A stretch of 64,000 bases of DNA from an uncultured Ruminococcus sp. (GCA_900538575.1 UPZA01000002.1:62001-126000); one strand, 5' to 3'; numbered from the stretch's first letter, positions 1 through 9,316 are shown. Program-made: numbers and translations. The notes: generated by a model not told the origin, from the letters alone.

Positions 1-47
1 GCAGCTTTTTCAAATCTTTTGTCTCTTATATCACTTGCACTTATCAA
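1..47 (-). CDS. divIVA: DivIVA-type cell division initiation protein, N-terminal fragment
   Basis: Only the first 15 codons are in the window; the gene continues off the left edge. Reading leftward from a TTG start at 47, the peptide begins M-I-S-A-S-D-I-R-D-K-R-F-E-K-A, which matches the usual opening of clostridial DivIVA proteins (membrane-binding N-terminus, then a coiled coil). A GAGGTG ribosome binding site lies seven bases upstream, and an in-frame TGA precedes the TTG, which fixes the start. The gene directly follows ylmH, as in the Gram-positive yggS-sepF-ylmH-divIVA cluster. In this family DivIVA marks negatively curved membrane at septum and poles. The identification rests on a short peptide plus gene order. 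Confidence 0.75.
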   Translation of the reverse strand, partial: MISASDIRDKRFEKA

Positions 48-60
48 CGTTAATCACCTC

Positions 61-810
61 TTAACAATATTTCTGCACAATAATGTGCAGTCTGCCTTTC
101 TTTGATATTCCCGAGATTTCTTCTACGCGAAATTTGCCGTAACCTCTGGCCGAAAAAATGTCTCCCTGTTTCATAATGAAAGCGGGGCTATTTACTGCTT
201 TATAATTAACTTCAACCGTACCCGACGATATAACGGCAGCCGCCTTGCCGCGGCTAATGCCCAGCGAAAGGCTCAGTATACAATCAAGGCGCATCGAAGC
301 CGACGTACCTTTGATTTCATGATATGAACGCTCTTTTATCAGAAACGGATCAGTGTCTACCGTTATCTCAACTCCAACAGAACCTATTTTTCTCAAATCA
401 TTCTCAATAGCTTTTTTAACAGAATCAATAACAAAGACCTGCGCTATCCCTTCTCCAATCAAAATATCTCCCACCGCCTCACGCTTTAAATTCAAAGCTG
501 TAAGCGATCCGAGAAAATCCCTGTGCGAAAGCGCCGAAGCCTTACGGTATTTGAATGTTACGCAGGTAAACGGAAAATCACTTCTTTCTGGACGATTATA
601 TTCATTGAAAACGCATAGCATAACGCGCTCCGCATTGTCAGTTCCGCCGTAAAAGCAATAATTTTCAATTCCAAGCTTTTTTAATTCTGATTCTGCTAAA
701 AACGCCTGTCTTTCATTAAGAAAATGCGTAAAGACCATACCTCTGCGGTCGCAAAGCTCAGCCATATCCGCAATTCTGGCGATAAAGACCTTTTCCTCAA
801 AATCCTCCAT
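61..810 (-). CDS. ylmH: YlmH family RNA-binding protein with C-terminal S4 domain
   Basis: The 249-residue protein has the YlmH layout: an N-terminal domain beginning near the FIARIADMAELCDRRG segment, a central domain, and an S4 RNA-binding domain at about residues 175-235. The S4 hallmark is visible as RLDCILSLSLGISRGKA followed by a GDIFSARGYGKF-type loop. In Bacillus relatives, YlmH-type proteins act on stalled large ribosomal subunits or peptidyl-tRNA and sit in the division cluster. The gene starts eight bases after the sepF stop with no clear Shine-Dalgarno sequence, so translation is probably coupled to sepF. divIVA follows 13 bases downstream. Length is normal. Confidence 0.88.
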   Translation of the reverse strand: MEDFEEKVFIARIADMAELCDRRGMVFTHFLNERQAFLAESELKKLGIENYCFYGGTDNAERVMLCVFNEYNRPERSDFPFTCVTFKYRKASALSHRDFLGSLTALNLKREAVGDILIGEGIAQVFVIDSVKKAIENDLRKIGSVGVEITVDTDPFLIKERSYHEIKGTSASMRLDCILSLSLGISRGKAAAVISSGTVEVNYKAVNSPAFIMKQGDIFSARGYGKFRVEEISGISKKGRLHIIVQKYC

Positions 811-818
811 ATAAAATA

Positions 819-1307
819 TCAGATTATAACGCCGTTGCTTTCCAGCTCGCCAACAAGATCTTCACCAATAAAACCAACGTTATAAGGCGTAATAATATAA
901 GTCATATTTGCCACAGGCTTCAGACTTCCGCCGTTTGCATATGCAACTCCCACAAGAAAATCTATTATTCTTCGTTTATTTTCCGCCGACGCGGTTTCAA
1001 GATTCAAGACTACGGTTTTTTTGGCAATAAGGTGATCCGCAATCTGTTTGGCGTCGGTGAATACCTCCGGCTTTACCAAAACTACCTGAAGCTGTGCGGT
1101 TGCCTGAATATTTACAACCTTATTTCTTTTTTCCTCAATATCGTCAAAGCGTTCTGCACGGTAGCTTCTGCTGTTTTCATAATCTCTGCCGTCCCTGCTC
1201 TCTCTTTCAGAGGAAGAGCTTCTTCTCTGGTAGCTATCTTCATACTGATCGTCGTCCCCGTCCTCCTGCGGCACAAAAAAATCTTTAAGGTTTTTCAATA
1301 TTTCCAT
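819..1307 (-). CDS. sepF: cell division protein SepF
   Basis: This 162-residue protein is cytoplasmic and would tether FtsZ to the membrane and help assemble the septum. An N-terminal amphipathic stretch (MEILKNLKDFFVPQ) is followed by an acidic, Ser/Arg-rich linker to about residue 65. A compact C-terminal SepF domain carries the expected VVLNLE, RRIIDFLVGVAYANGG and ITPYNV elements. An AGGAG site precedes the ATG by nine bases. It lies between yggS (82 bases upstream) and ylmH in the conserved ylm cluster, which supports the call. Length and domain order are normal for Firmicutes. Confidence 0.93.
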   Translation of the reverse strand: MEILKNLKDFFVPQEDGDDDQYEDSYQRRSSSSERESRDGRDYENSRSYRAERFDDIEEKRNKVVNIQATAQLQVVLVKPEVFTDAKQIADHLIAKKTVVLNLETASAENKRRIIDFLVGVAYANGGSLKPVANMTYIITPYNVGFIGEDLVGELESNGVII

Positions 1308-1389
1308 TTCTTCGTTCTCCTATCTCCATTACTGCTTAACAGTATTATTATTGTTTGGCTTTAATCCCGTTAATCTCTATAAAAAATAA

Positions 1390-2079
1390 TCAGTAATTCC
1401 TCGGACCGAAAAGTCCTCTTCCGATTCTTACCATATTTGCGCCGTATTTTATAGCGGCTTCATAATCTCCGGACATTCCCATAGATAAATAATCCATACT
1501 TATATTATGTATTTTTTTCTGAGAAATGTCAATATATAATTTTTGCATATCAAACAAAAATCTTTCCGAAGAACCTGCCGGCGGTATTGCCATAAGCCCT
1601 CTTACCCTTATATTTTCAAGCTCCGACACCTGATAAACAAGCTCTTCAAGACCGCTTGCGGCTATGCCGCTTTTAGATTTCTCGCCGCCGATATTGACCT
1701 CTATAAGAATATCCTGACATCTGCCTATTCTTCCGGCATGCCTGTCGATTTCCTCAGCCAGCTTAATACTATCTACTGACTGTATCATAGAAACGCTGTC
1801 GATAATATACTTTACTTTATTTGTCTGCAAATGTCCGATAAAATGTACCTCTGCATTTTTATCATAAAAATCTTTTTTTGAAATATATTCCTGAACACGA
1901 TTTTCACCTAAAAGCCTTATTCCTAAGCTAACCGCATGATTTACTGCCGCAGGATCAACAGTTTTTGTAACTGCTATAAGCGACACGCCGCCGGACTTTC
2001 TGTATTTTTCCTCCGCTTCTCTGATATTGAAAAGAATTCTTTTATAATTATCGTCTATACGGCTGAAATCAGTTTCCAT
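1390..2079 (-). CDS. YggS/YlmE family pyridoxal-phosphate-binding protein (PLP homeostasis)
   Basis: The 229-residue protein has the YggS fold. It contains the PLP-lysine segment LIAVTKTVD near residue 40, the GENRVQEY motif, the HFIGHLQTNKVK motif and a C-terminal SMGMSGDYEAAIKYGANMVRIGRGLFG segment whose parts match the family phosphate-binding region. These proteins bind PLP without a known reaction and help keep PLP and amino-acid pools balanced. I chose the ATG at 2079 over a GTG at 2091; the GTG lies too close to the only Shine-Dalgarno-like GAGGG. The start overlaps the end of the upstream HlyD-like gene by 11 bases, which suggests coupling. It is the ylmE position of the ylm cluster. 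Confidence 0.9.
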   Translation of the reverse strand: METDFSRIDDNYKRILFNIREAEEKYRKSGGVSLIAVTKTVDPAAVNHAVSLGIRLLGENRVQEYISKKDFYDKNAEVHFIGHLQTNKVKYIIDSVSMIQSVDSIKLAEEIDRHAGRIGRCQDILIEVNIGGEKSKSGIAASGLEELVYQVSELENIRVRGLMAIPPAGSSERFLFDMQKLYIDISQKKIHNISMDYLSMGMSGDYEAAIKYGANMVRIGRGLFGPRNY

Positions 2080-3262
2080 TTGCGTCCACACCCTCTACTA
2101 CAATATCGTCATACAATGAAAGATATCCATCGCCGGCATTCAGCGAAGACAAAACGTAATCGCCGCCCTCGTAAATAACGTCGATCTTCTTAAAAGAAAT
2201 ACGCTCGCCGAGCTTTACATAAACTCCCTTGCCGTCCTGAAATCTAATCGCCTTACGCGGAACCTTTATACCCTCGTACTCGCCGGAAATCATATCGACG
2301 CGCTCTGTTCTGTGCTGAACAAGATCATAGGTAAGCTCGTCGCACCTGATTATAATAATGCTCTCAGAAGAATTCTTTGTTTCGCGTATGTCATAAATGA
2401 TACCGTCGGCAGTATCGGAAGTCGACTGAAATTTAAGCTTTACCATATCGTCAATAGAAAAGTTCTTTTTTCGGTTATCTATTACTCCTGCAACATACCA
2501 CTCATAGCCGTTTATCAGCTTTCCTATTACCTTTTTATCGTCAATAGGACCGCTGTCCTTAACCTCGTTAATAAGTTCAGGCGTTAAACGGCTCAGATTA
2601 TCTTTTGTCAGCTCGTCTTCATAGCCGTCAGCATAGCTTACAAAATATGAAGAATGATCTGCTATAATCGTATCAAGCGGAACAGCCTCGGAGGATTTCA
2701 GCTCTGAAATTTCGGAATTGATAGCGTTTATTCGTTCCGAAAAATCAACGTTGGAATCGGTTATAAGCTGATATGTACTCATTAAAATTAAAAATTCATT
2801 TTTTTGAGAAGCCAGTTCATCAAGATTTCTGCTTTCACGGCTGTTTATTATATTCTTATACTGTTCGTCGATAAGTCCCGCTATATTTGCTGGCTGTGCA
2901 GACTCCAAAGTTCCCGGATTCTGAATTTTTTCCAGTATAGAAAGCTCCGCATTCAAATCGCTTATCTGCTGCTTTATGTCTATCTGACGCTCGTCCGCAT
3001 AAATTTCAGCTATAGCCGAGCCCTTTCCAAGCTTTCCGCCGTCAGAAACACAGTAGCTTACCGTACCAGTTCCGCCGTATTCCACTATTTCTTCGTTTCT
3101 GATATATACCCCCTTAAAAGAGGCCGATTCATCAGCGGAAGATATAATAGCGGTTTCAGTTTCATATTTCTGATTAAACATATGATAGCATATGGTAAAC
3201 AGGCATGTGCCGATACAGAAAATCAAAAGAACGCTTAGTATTCTCGAAGTTAAGGAATTCAT
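2069..3262 (-). CDS. HlyD-like membrane fusion/adaptor protein
   Basis: The 397-residue protein has one N-terminal membrane segment (about residues 7-27) and an extracytoplasmic remainder. A biotinyl-lipoyl-like half-motif (SYCVSDGGKLGKGSAIAEIY) is followed by a coiled coil (about 95-190), then beta-rich sequence ending in a KVPRKAIRF...GVYVKLGERISFKKI-type barrel. That is the order seen in HlyD/RND-type adaptors. No partner ABC transporter or outer component is adjacent, so the substrate is unknown. It may have a structural or envelope role linked to the division genes downstream. It begins five bases after the hfq stop and overlaps yggS at its end. Confidence 0.75.
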   Translation of the reverse strand: MNSLTSRILSVLLIFCIGTCLFTICYHMFNQKYETETAIISSADESASFKGVYIRNEEIVEYGGTGTVSYCVSDGGKLGKGSAIAEIYADERQIDIKQQISDLNAELSILEKIQNPGTLESAQPANIAGLIDEQYKNIINSRESRNLDELASQKNEFLILMSTYQLITDSNVDFSERINAINSEISELKSSEAVPLDTIIADHSSYFVSYADGYEDELTKDNLSRLTPELINEVKDSGPIDDKKVIGKLINGYEWYVAGVIDNRKKNFSIDDMVKLKFQSTSDTADGIIYDIRETKNSSESIIIIRCDELTYDLVQHRTERVDMISGEYEGIKVPRKAIRFQDGKGVYVKLGERISFKKIDVIYEGGDYVLSSLNAGDGYLSLYDDIVVEGVDANGN

Positions 3263-3266
3263 TTAT

Positions 3267-3512
3267 TTATTGCTGCTCCGTTTTTTCAGCCGCGTCCAAT
3301 ATAGGTATAGGCTTAACAGGAATAATTGTTGAAATCGCATGCTTATAAACAAGATTTTGTTTACCGTCGCAATCCAAAATAACTATATAATTATCAAAGC
3401 CCCTCACCATTCCCTTGAACTGAAAACCGTTTGTTAAGTAGATTGTGACCGGTATTCTGTCTTTTCTGGCCTGATTAAGAAATACGTCCTGAAGATTGAT
3501 CGCTTTGTTCAT
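3267..3512 (-). CDS. hfq: RNA chaperone Hfq
   Basis: This 81-residue Sm-like protein should form a hexameric ring that binds small RNAs and mRNAs. The Sm1 region (INLQDVFLNQARKDRIPVTIYLTNGFQFKG) and the Sm2 signature YKHAIST (about residues 56-62) are both clear. The reading frame extends 22 codons further upstream, but AAGGAG lies nine bases before the ATG at 3512 and the family begins there. The mutL-miaA-hfq order is the same as in proteobacteria. A 7-bp hairpin (arms ACAATCA/TGATTGT at 3571-3588) lies in the miaA-hfq gap and could affect hfq expression. Confidence 0.95.
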   Translation of the reverse strand: MNKAINLQDVFLNQARKDRIPVTIYLTNGFQFKGMVRGFDNYIVILDCDGKQNLVYKHAISTIIPVKPIPILDAAEKTEQQ

Positions 3513-3662
3513 ATTGTTCCACTCCTTGTTTTGGATAACACTTTTATTTTTATTCACTTTTCCACGTCCCACAATCAATAATGATTGTAGTTTACAGAAA
3601 CTCAGATATAAATCAGCACAATTTCCTCATGCTAATACTTAATTTATATTATACCATAAACT

Positions 3663-4598
3663 TTACTGCTTGGCTATAAGTTTTTTACAAAAAAGAAAAA
3701 TTTTCTCCTTATTGTCAAATTCGTCTAACTTTAACCAGTTAATTTTTGCATTTTTCCTAAACCATGTCAACTGACGCTTGGCATAACGCCTGGTTTCCTG
3801 TTTAATTTTGGATATACATTCTTCCAAGGACTTTTCTTTCTTGAAATAAGGTATCAGCTCCTTATAGCCTATGGCGTTGCCGGCAGTTTTCATATTGCAT
3901 GAATCAAAAATCGACTGCGCCTCCTCAACAAGACCGTTTTTAACCATAATATCAACCCGTTTATTTATTCTGTCATAAAGAATCTGCCGGTCGTTATAAT
4001 CAAGCCCTATCATGACCGGATCATAAGGACTTTCTTCAAGGCGGCTTTCAGCTTTAAATAAGCTCAGCTTTTTTCCGGTAAGCTCATAAACCTCAAGCGC
4101 CCTTATAACGCGCTCAAGATTATTCGGATGCAGCTCCGCCGCTGATTCGGGATCGACCTTTTCGAGTTTTTCAAAAAGATATGAATTTCCCAATCTCTCC
4201 GCTTCGTCCTCAAGCTTTTTCCGCAGTCCGGCGTCGCTTTTTATATCTGCAAATTTAATATTATCTAACAGCGAGGAAACATATAGCCCGGTGCCGCCAA
4301 CTATAACAGGCAGTTTTTTCCTTTCAGAAATATCTCCTATAACAGATCCTGCAAGCTCAACGTAATCCGCAACGCTGAAAGAGACGTTCCTATCAAGAAA
4401 TCCTATCAGATGATGAGGAATTCCCCGCATTTCCTCCTTAGTCGGTTTGGCGGTCGCAATATCCATTCCTTTATATATCTGCATAGAGTCCGCGGATACA
4501 ACCTCTCCACTGAACTCTTCGGCGATTTCTGCGCCAAGAGCCGTTTTACCGGACGCCGTCGGACCTACTATTGCAATAACTCTGATTTTATCAGTCAT
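3663..4598 (-). CDS. miaA: tRNA dimethylallyltransferase MiaA
   Basis: The enzyme transfers a dimethylallyl group from DMAPP to N6 of A37 in tRNAs reading UNN codons, the substrate that MiaB (9744-11123) later thiomethylates. Visible features are the P-loop GPTASGKTAL near the N-terminus, SADSMQIYKGMDIATAKP, PVIVGGTGLYVSSLL and the C-terminal RRYAKRQLTWFRK segment. Length is 311 residues. I chose the ATG at 4598, directly after the mutL TGA (4602-4600), rather than one 12 codons earlier; AAAGGA inside the mutL end provides the ribosome site. It is therefore translationally linked to mutL. Confidence 0.95.
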   Translation of the reverse strand: MTDKIRVIAIVGPTASGKTALGAEIAEEFSGEVVSADSMQIYKGMDIATAKPTKEEMRGIPHHLIGFLDRNVSFSVADYVELAGSVIGDISERKKLPVIVGGTGLYVSSLLDNIKFADIKSDAGLRKKLEDEAERLGNSYLFEKLEKVDPESAAELHPNNLERVIRALEVYELTGKKLSLFKAESRLEESPYDPVMIGLDYNDRQILYDRINKRVDIMVKNGLVEEAQSIFDSCNMKTAGNAIGYKELIPYFKKEKSLEECISKIKQETRRYAKRQLTWFRKNAKINWLKLDEFDNKEKIFLFCKKLIAKQ

Positions 4599-4599
4599 A

Positions 4600-6588
4600 T
4601 CAGACAATCCTTTTAAACTGTTTTTCAAGCTCACGCTTTGTAAGCGTAAACATTACAGGTCTTCCATGAGGACAATGACGAATATTTTCATTATAATATA
4701 CCATTTCCGCAAGTCTCTGAAGCTCTCTTATATCATTTTTGTCATTAGCCTTAATTGCAGCCTTGCAGGCAAGCTCATGCAGCATATCGTCAAGTCTGTG
4801 TGTCTGAGGATTCCTTTTATTCAGCAGAAAATTCTCCGCTATTTCTGGTATAACCTCGTCCATATTCAGGTTTTGAAGGATTATCGGAATCGCCGTCGCC
4901 CTGACAAACGGTTCATGAGAGAAATCTATGTCAAAGCCCATTCCCATAAGAATATCAGAATTTTCATTCATTGCATTATACTCAGCCTCGGACAGCAGTA
5001 TTTCTGCGCCGCTTATCATAAGCTGACTGTGTCCTTCGTTATTCTGCGATCTAAGCTTTTCAAAAATAATACGCTCATGTGCGGCATGCTTATCTATAAG
5101 TATTATATTATCTCCAGCTTCAGCGGCTATATAATTTTTGAAAAACTCTCCTATTACCTTTATACCGTCAATTACAGGCTTATCTGTCTTATGCTCGTCT
5201 TCAGACTGATTGAACTGATTTTTTTTCAAAGCTCCGCTATTTATATAGCTAAAGCCTTCCAGATCCTTTTCAGAAGTATTATTTACGCCGCCGTCGTCAT
5301 CACATTCCGCAACTACTGAAGGATCGGTAAAAACTTTTCTGCCTCCGTTTCCATACTGTGCTTTTGACGATGAAAGCCTTAAGGTTTTCTCCGGTTTATC
5401 TTCATTAACTTTATATACGGAGCTTTTTTCTTCATTAACAGCGGCGTAGTCCGATCCTGAAACAGGCGCGAATGGACTGTTCTTTTTTTCTTCCGCCGGT
5501 CCGATCTTATGCTGTTCAAATTTTTCAGGTACAAACGGCTTGGCTTTATAATCGGTATGCCGACTTATATCATTCTTAAACTGAAACTCATAAATCAAAC
5601 CGGATTCCATAAGCGCATTTTTTACTGCAAAATAAACTGCTCCGAATACGACCTTTTCATCAGAAAATCTTACCTCGGCTTTAGCCGGATGAACGTTTAC
5701 ATCAACTGTTACGGGAGGCAAATCTATCATAAGAACGCAAGCCGGATATTTACCTGTCATTACAAGATTCTGATAAGCTTCCTCCAGAGAAGCGCTGCAT
5801 GTTACCGATTTAACGTATCTTCCGTTTATAAAAAAATTCTGGAAGGAGCGGTTCGACTTTGAATAAAGCGGCTTAACAACATATCCCTTAACAGATATAC
5901 CGTTTTCACTGTAGTTCACCGGAATCATATCATGAGAAAAATCTCTTCCGTAAACTGCGTAAACAGCCGAATAAAGCTCGCCGTCTCCTGCGGAGGAAAG
6001 CTCGGTTTTATTATCTCTGATAAGCTTAAACGCTATCTCCGGATGCGAGAGAATAATTTTCTGCATAATTGAATTTACAGCGTTTGATTCCGCCGAGTCC
6101 CTTTTCATAAACTTTCTTCTTGCCGGAACGTTAAAAAATATATCTCTTATGATAATAGTCGTACCGTCGGGGCATCCGGATTGTTCGTATGAAACTTCGG
6201 CTCCTCCCTCGATAATATAGCTTGTACCGTATTCGTCCGCTTTTTGCTTTGTAAGAAGCTCCACTCTTGAAACGGCTGAAATCGACGCAAGAGCTTCTCC
6301 CCTAAAACCGAGAGTTAGAATATTGTCAAGATCTTCCTTTGAATTTATCTTGCTTGTCGCATGCCTCAAAAATGCTGTCGGCACCTGATCAGGCGCTATT
6401 CCGCAGCCATCGTCAGTTATGCGTATATAGGTTGTGCCGCCGTTTTTTATTTCAACCGTTATATGACTCGCGCCTGCGTCTATTGAATTTTCCAGCAGCT
6501 CCTTTACAACGGAAGCGGGACGCTCTATTACCTCGCCGGCGGCAATAAGCTCTGAAATATCCTTGCTGAGTACAGTGATTTCAGCCAT
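4600..6588 (-). CDS. mutL: DNA mismatch repair protein MutL
   Basis: The 662-residue protein has an N-terminal GHKL ATPase: ELIAAGEVIERPASVVKELLENSIDAG, DDGCGI, TSKI and GFRGEALASI are all present. A long variable linker (about 340-455) leads to a C-terminal endonuclease-type dimerisation domain. That domain carries DKHAAHERIIFE, ACKAAIKAND and CPHGRPV, the metal-binding endonuclease elements of MutL proteins from bacteria without MutH. It should nick the strand to be repaired after MutS recognises a mismatch. It starts 15 bases after the mutS stop and abuts miaA, giving a mutS-mutL-miaA-hfq run. Confidence 0.96.
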   Translation of the reverse strand: MAEITVLSKDISELIAAGEVIERPASVVKELLENSIDAGASHITVEIKNGGTTYIRITDDGCGIAPDQVPTAFLRHATSKINSKEDLDNILTLGFRGEALASISAVSRVELLTKQKADEYGTSYIIEGGAEVSYEQSGCPDGTTIIIRDIFFNVPARRKFMKRDSAESNAVNSIMQKIILSHPEIAFKLIRDNKTELSSAGDGELYSAVYAVYGRDFSHDMIPVNYSENGISVKGYVVKPLYSKSNRSFQNFFINGRYVKSVTCSASLEEAYQNLVMTGKYPACVLMIDLPPVTVDVNVHPAKAEVRFSDEKVVFGAVYFAVKNALMESGLIYEFQFKNDISRHTDYKAKPFVPEKFEQHKIGPAEEKKNSPFAPVSGSDYAAVNEEKSSVYKVNEDKPEKTLRLSSSKAQYGNGGRKVFTDPSVVAECDDDGGVNNTSEKDLEGFSYINSGALKKNQFNQSEDEHKTDKPVIDGIKVIGEFFKNYIAAEAGDNIILIDKHAAHERIIFEKLRSQNNEGHSQLMISGAEILLSEAEYNAMNENSDILMGMGFDIDFSHEPFVRATAIPIILQNLNMDEVIPEIAENFLLNKRNPQTHRLDDMLHELACKAAIKANDKNDIRELQRLAEMVYYNENIRHCPHGRPVMFTLTKRELEKQFKRIV

Positions 6589-6603
6589 TTAAACCTCCCT
6601 TTA

Positions 6604-9210
6604 TTAATCAGCCAGCCCTGAAAGCTCCTTTAAAAACTCCCGGCATTCTTCATCGCTTAATTCGTCTACATTAGTTTTTCTTATTCTGTCTGCCAGAATA
6701 TCACGATTTAAGATTTCAAAGCTTATCTGACCGTCGTCATTCCTGTCGGCTGATTTCAAAGAATTCTCATTCTCCATTTCTTTTAAAAGCTCTTTTGCGC
6801 GTTTTATAACCTTTTCAGGCAGACTGGCAAGCTTGGCGACTTCAATTCCGTAGCTTTCGTCCACTCCGCCCCTGACAATTTTACGCAGAAAACGTATTCC
6901 TCCGCCGCTTTTCTTTACAGCTATGCTGTAATTCTTAACGCCTTCCATTATATTTTCAAGCTCGATAAGCTCGTGATAATGCGTTGCGAAAAGAGTTTTG
7001 CAGCCAAGCTTTTTTGAACCGCATATATGCTCCGCAACCGACCGCGCAATACTTATTCCGTCAAAGGTTGAAGTGCCTCTGCCCACCTCGTCGAGAATAA
7101 CAAGACTATTTTTAGTCGCGTATTTCAGAATATCCGCCACCTCGCTCATTTCAACCATAAACGTGCTTTGTCCTGCCGTAAGGTCGTCCGAAGCGCCGAC
7201 TCTTGTGAAAATTCTGTCAACTACCGATATCTTAGCGTATGAGGCGGGCACAAAGCTTCCAATCTGCGCCATAAGCGTTATAAGGGCGGCCTGACGCATA
7301 TAGGTTGATTTACCAGACATATTCGGTCCTGTAATTATAGACATTCTATTGGATTTAGTATCAAGGTAAACGTCATTCGGTACGAATACCTCGTCTGAAA
7401 GCATAAGCTCAACTACAGGATGACGGCCTCCCCTGATATCTATAGCTCCGTCAATAGCTATCTCCGGTCTTACATAATTATTGTTCATAGCCGCATATGC
7501 AAAGGAAGCAAGCACATCGACAGCCGCTACCGCAGACGCCGTTCTCTGAACTCCTTTAAGCTGCGTGGACAGAAAATCCCTTACCTCGCTGAAAATATCC
7601 GATTCCAGACGTATAGATTTATCCTTCGCTCCAAGTATACTGTTTTCAGTATTTTTAAGCTCCTCTGTAATAAATCTCTCCGCGTTGGCAAGAGTCTGCT
7701 TTCTTATGTAATGCTGAGGTACCATATCATAATATGAGCGAGTAACCTCAAGATAATATCCGAATATGCGGTTAAATCCGATTTTTAGTCCCTTGATACC
7801 GGTTGCTTCACGCTCTCTCGTCTCGATATCAGCAATAATGCTCTTTCCGTTTTTCATTATATTACGAAGGCTGTCAAGCTCTTCGTTAAAGCCGTCCTTA
7901 ATAACTCCGCCGTCCTTTAATGTAACCGGCGGCTCGTCTATTATAGCGTTCTCAACAAGATTGGATATATCCTCAAGTGTCGAAATGCTGTTTTCAAGAC
8001 TGTTAAGCAGTCTCGAACCGGTCAGCTTGCTAAGCTGCTCCTTAAGCGCCGGAAGCTGAGCGGAGGTCATAGAAAGCGATTTAAGATCTCTGGGCGTGGC
8101 CGTCTTGTACATAACTCTTGTCATAAGACGTTCTATATCGTAAACGCTCTGAAGAATAGCCCTTACCTCCATCAGAACTACCGGATTTTTTATAAATTGC
8201 TCCACGGCTTCATGACGGTCTATGATTCTTGCAGGACTTGTCAGAGGCTGCTCGATATAGCTTTTGAGAAGCCTTTTTCCCATTGAGGTCTGAGTAGAAT
8301 CCAGTACCCATAGCAGCGATCCCTTCTTCTCCTTTCCCCTCATCGTTTCCGTAAGCTCGAGATTTCTTCTGGCGTTCATATCCAGTATCATAGAAGATGA
8401 CGAATCCTGCTTTATTATTTCAGTAAATCTTCCGGTAAGAGTTTTCTGCGTATCGCCGATATAGTCGAAAAGTCCGCAGACAGCTCCGGTTTCAGGTCCG
8501 TCCTCGGCGAGTCCGAGCATATCCAGCGAAGCGGCTGAAAACTGCTTTAAAACAATTTCCTTTTTCAAACGAGGATTAAAGCAGTCGGAATCCCGCAGAG
8601 TAACTGTACAGCCGAGACGCAGTTTAATAAAATTAAGCACGCCCTTTAAGGAGAGAAATTCGGCGTTGAATACTATTTCCGAAGGAGCATACCGGGAAAG
8701 CAGATCCATAATATCGGCTTCTACTTCCTTTTCGCCTGCGCAGAAAAGCTTTACATCTCCTGTTGAAATATCGGCAAAGCAAATACCGCACTGCTCGTTA
8801 TCATAAAAAGCGCAGCATATATAATTGTTATCGTCATCCTCGAGCATACTGCTTTCAATAAGAGTTCCCGGAGTCACAACCCTTACAACGTCCCGTTCAA
8901 CCAGTCCCTTGCTTTCCGAAGGATCGGTAAGCTGCTCACAGATAGCTACCTTATATCCTGCGTCTATAAGCCTCTTTATGTAAATATCGCAGCTATGATG
9001 CGGAACGCCGCACATAGGCGCCCTTTCCTCCAGACCGCAGTCCTTTCCCGTCAGAGTAAGCTCAAGAGCTTTTGAAGCGATAAGAGCGTCGTCAAAAAAC
9101 ATCTCATAGAAGTCCCCGACGCGAAAAAACAGCAGAGTGTCCGGATAAACGTCTTTGGTTTCAAGATACTGACGCATCATCGGCGAAATTTTCGATCTGT
9201 CGATTTCCAT
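6604..9210 (-). CDS. mutS: DNA mismatch repair protein MutS
   Basis: This 868-residue protein is a full-length MutS1. The mismatch-reading GDFYEMF motif (Phe and Glu) lies near residue 35. Connector, lever and clamp domains follow, and the ATPase carries Walker A GPNMSGKST, the Walker B region LVILDEVGRGTST and FATHYHEL. The open frame extends 17 codons further upstream, but GGAGGG six bases before the ATG at 9210 and the family's usual MxxxxISPMMRQYLE beginning fix the start. The leader upstream contains a 10-bp inverted repeat. It acts with MutL immediately downstream. Confidence 0.97.
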   Translation of the reverse strand: MEIDRSKISPMMRQYLETKDVYPDTLLFFRVGDFYEMFFDDALIASKALELTLTGKDCGLEERAPMCGVPHHSCDIYIKRLIDAGYKVAICEQLTDPSESKGLVERDVVRVVTPGTLIESSMLEDDDNNYICCAFYDNEQCGICFADISTGDVKLFCAGEKEVEADIMDLLSRYAPSEIVFNAEFLSLKGVLNFIKLRLGCTVTLRDSDCFNPRLKKEIVLKQFSAASLDMLGLAEDGPETGAVCGLFDYIGDTQKTLTGRFTEIIKQDSSSSMILDMNARRNLELTETMRGKEKKGSLLWVLDSTQTSMGKRLLKSYIEQPLTSPARIIDRHEAVEQFIKNPVVLMEVRAILQSVYDIERLMTRVMYKTATPRDLKSLSMTSAQLPALKEQLSKLTGSRLLNSLENSISTLEDISNLVENAIIDEPPVTLKDGGVIKDGFNEELDSLRNIMKNGKSIIADIETREREATGIKGLKIGFNRIFGYYLEVTRSYYDMVPQHYIRKQTLANAERFITEELKNTENSILGAKDKSIRLESDIFSEVRDFLSTQLKGVQRTASAVAAVDVLASFAYAAMNNNYVRPEIAIDGAIDIRGGRHPVVELMLSDEVFVPNDVYLDTKSNRMSIITGPNMSGKSTYMRQAALITLMAQIGSFVPASYAKISVVDRIFTRVGASDDLTAGQSTFMVEMSEVADILKYATKNSLVILDEVGRGTSTFDGISIARSVAEHICGSKKLGCKTLFATHYHELIELENIMEGVKNYSIAVKKSGGGIRFLRKIVRGGVDESYGIEVAKLASLPEKVIKRAKELLKEMENENSLKSADRNDDGQISFEILNRDILADRIRKTNVDELSDEECREFLKELSGLAD

Positions 9211-9227
9211 TAAGTCCCTCCGATTAT

Positions 9228-9266
9228 GCAATTTGACCTTTCCAGAAAATGAAAAAGTCAAATTGC
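9228..9266 (-). promoter_or_regulatory. 10-bp inverted repeat in the mutS leader
   Basis: Perfect arms GCAATTTGAC (9228-9237) and GTCAAATTGC (9257-9266) enclose a 19-base loop just upstream of the mutS ribosome binding site. There is no U-run after it, so it is not an obvious terminator. It could be an mRNA hairpin or a protein-binding site. Its function is unknown. Confidence 0.5.
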
Positions 9267-9316
9267 CAGTTCATATACATTACGTTACAAGAATTTACGC
9301 GCGTCACTTTAATATC

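Noticed and set aside
4447..5319. 290-codon open frame antisense to mutL and miaA
   Set aside because: Its peptide is rich in Ile, Tyr and Phe with no domain pattern, it lacks a ribosome site, and both overlapped genes are clearly real. It is a shadow of their codon use.
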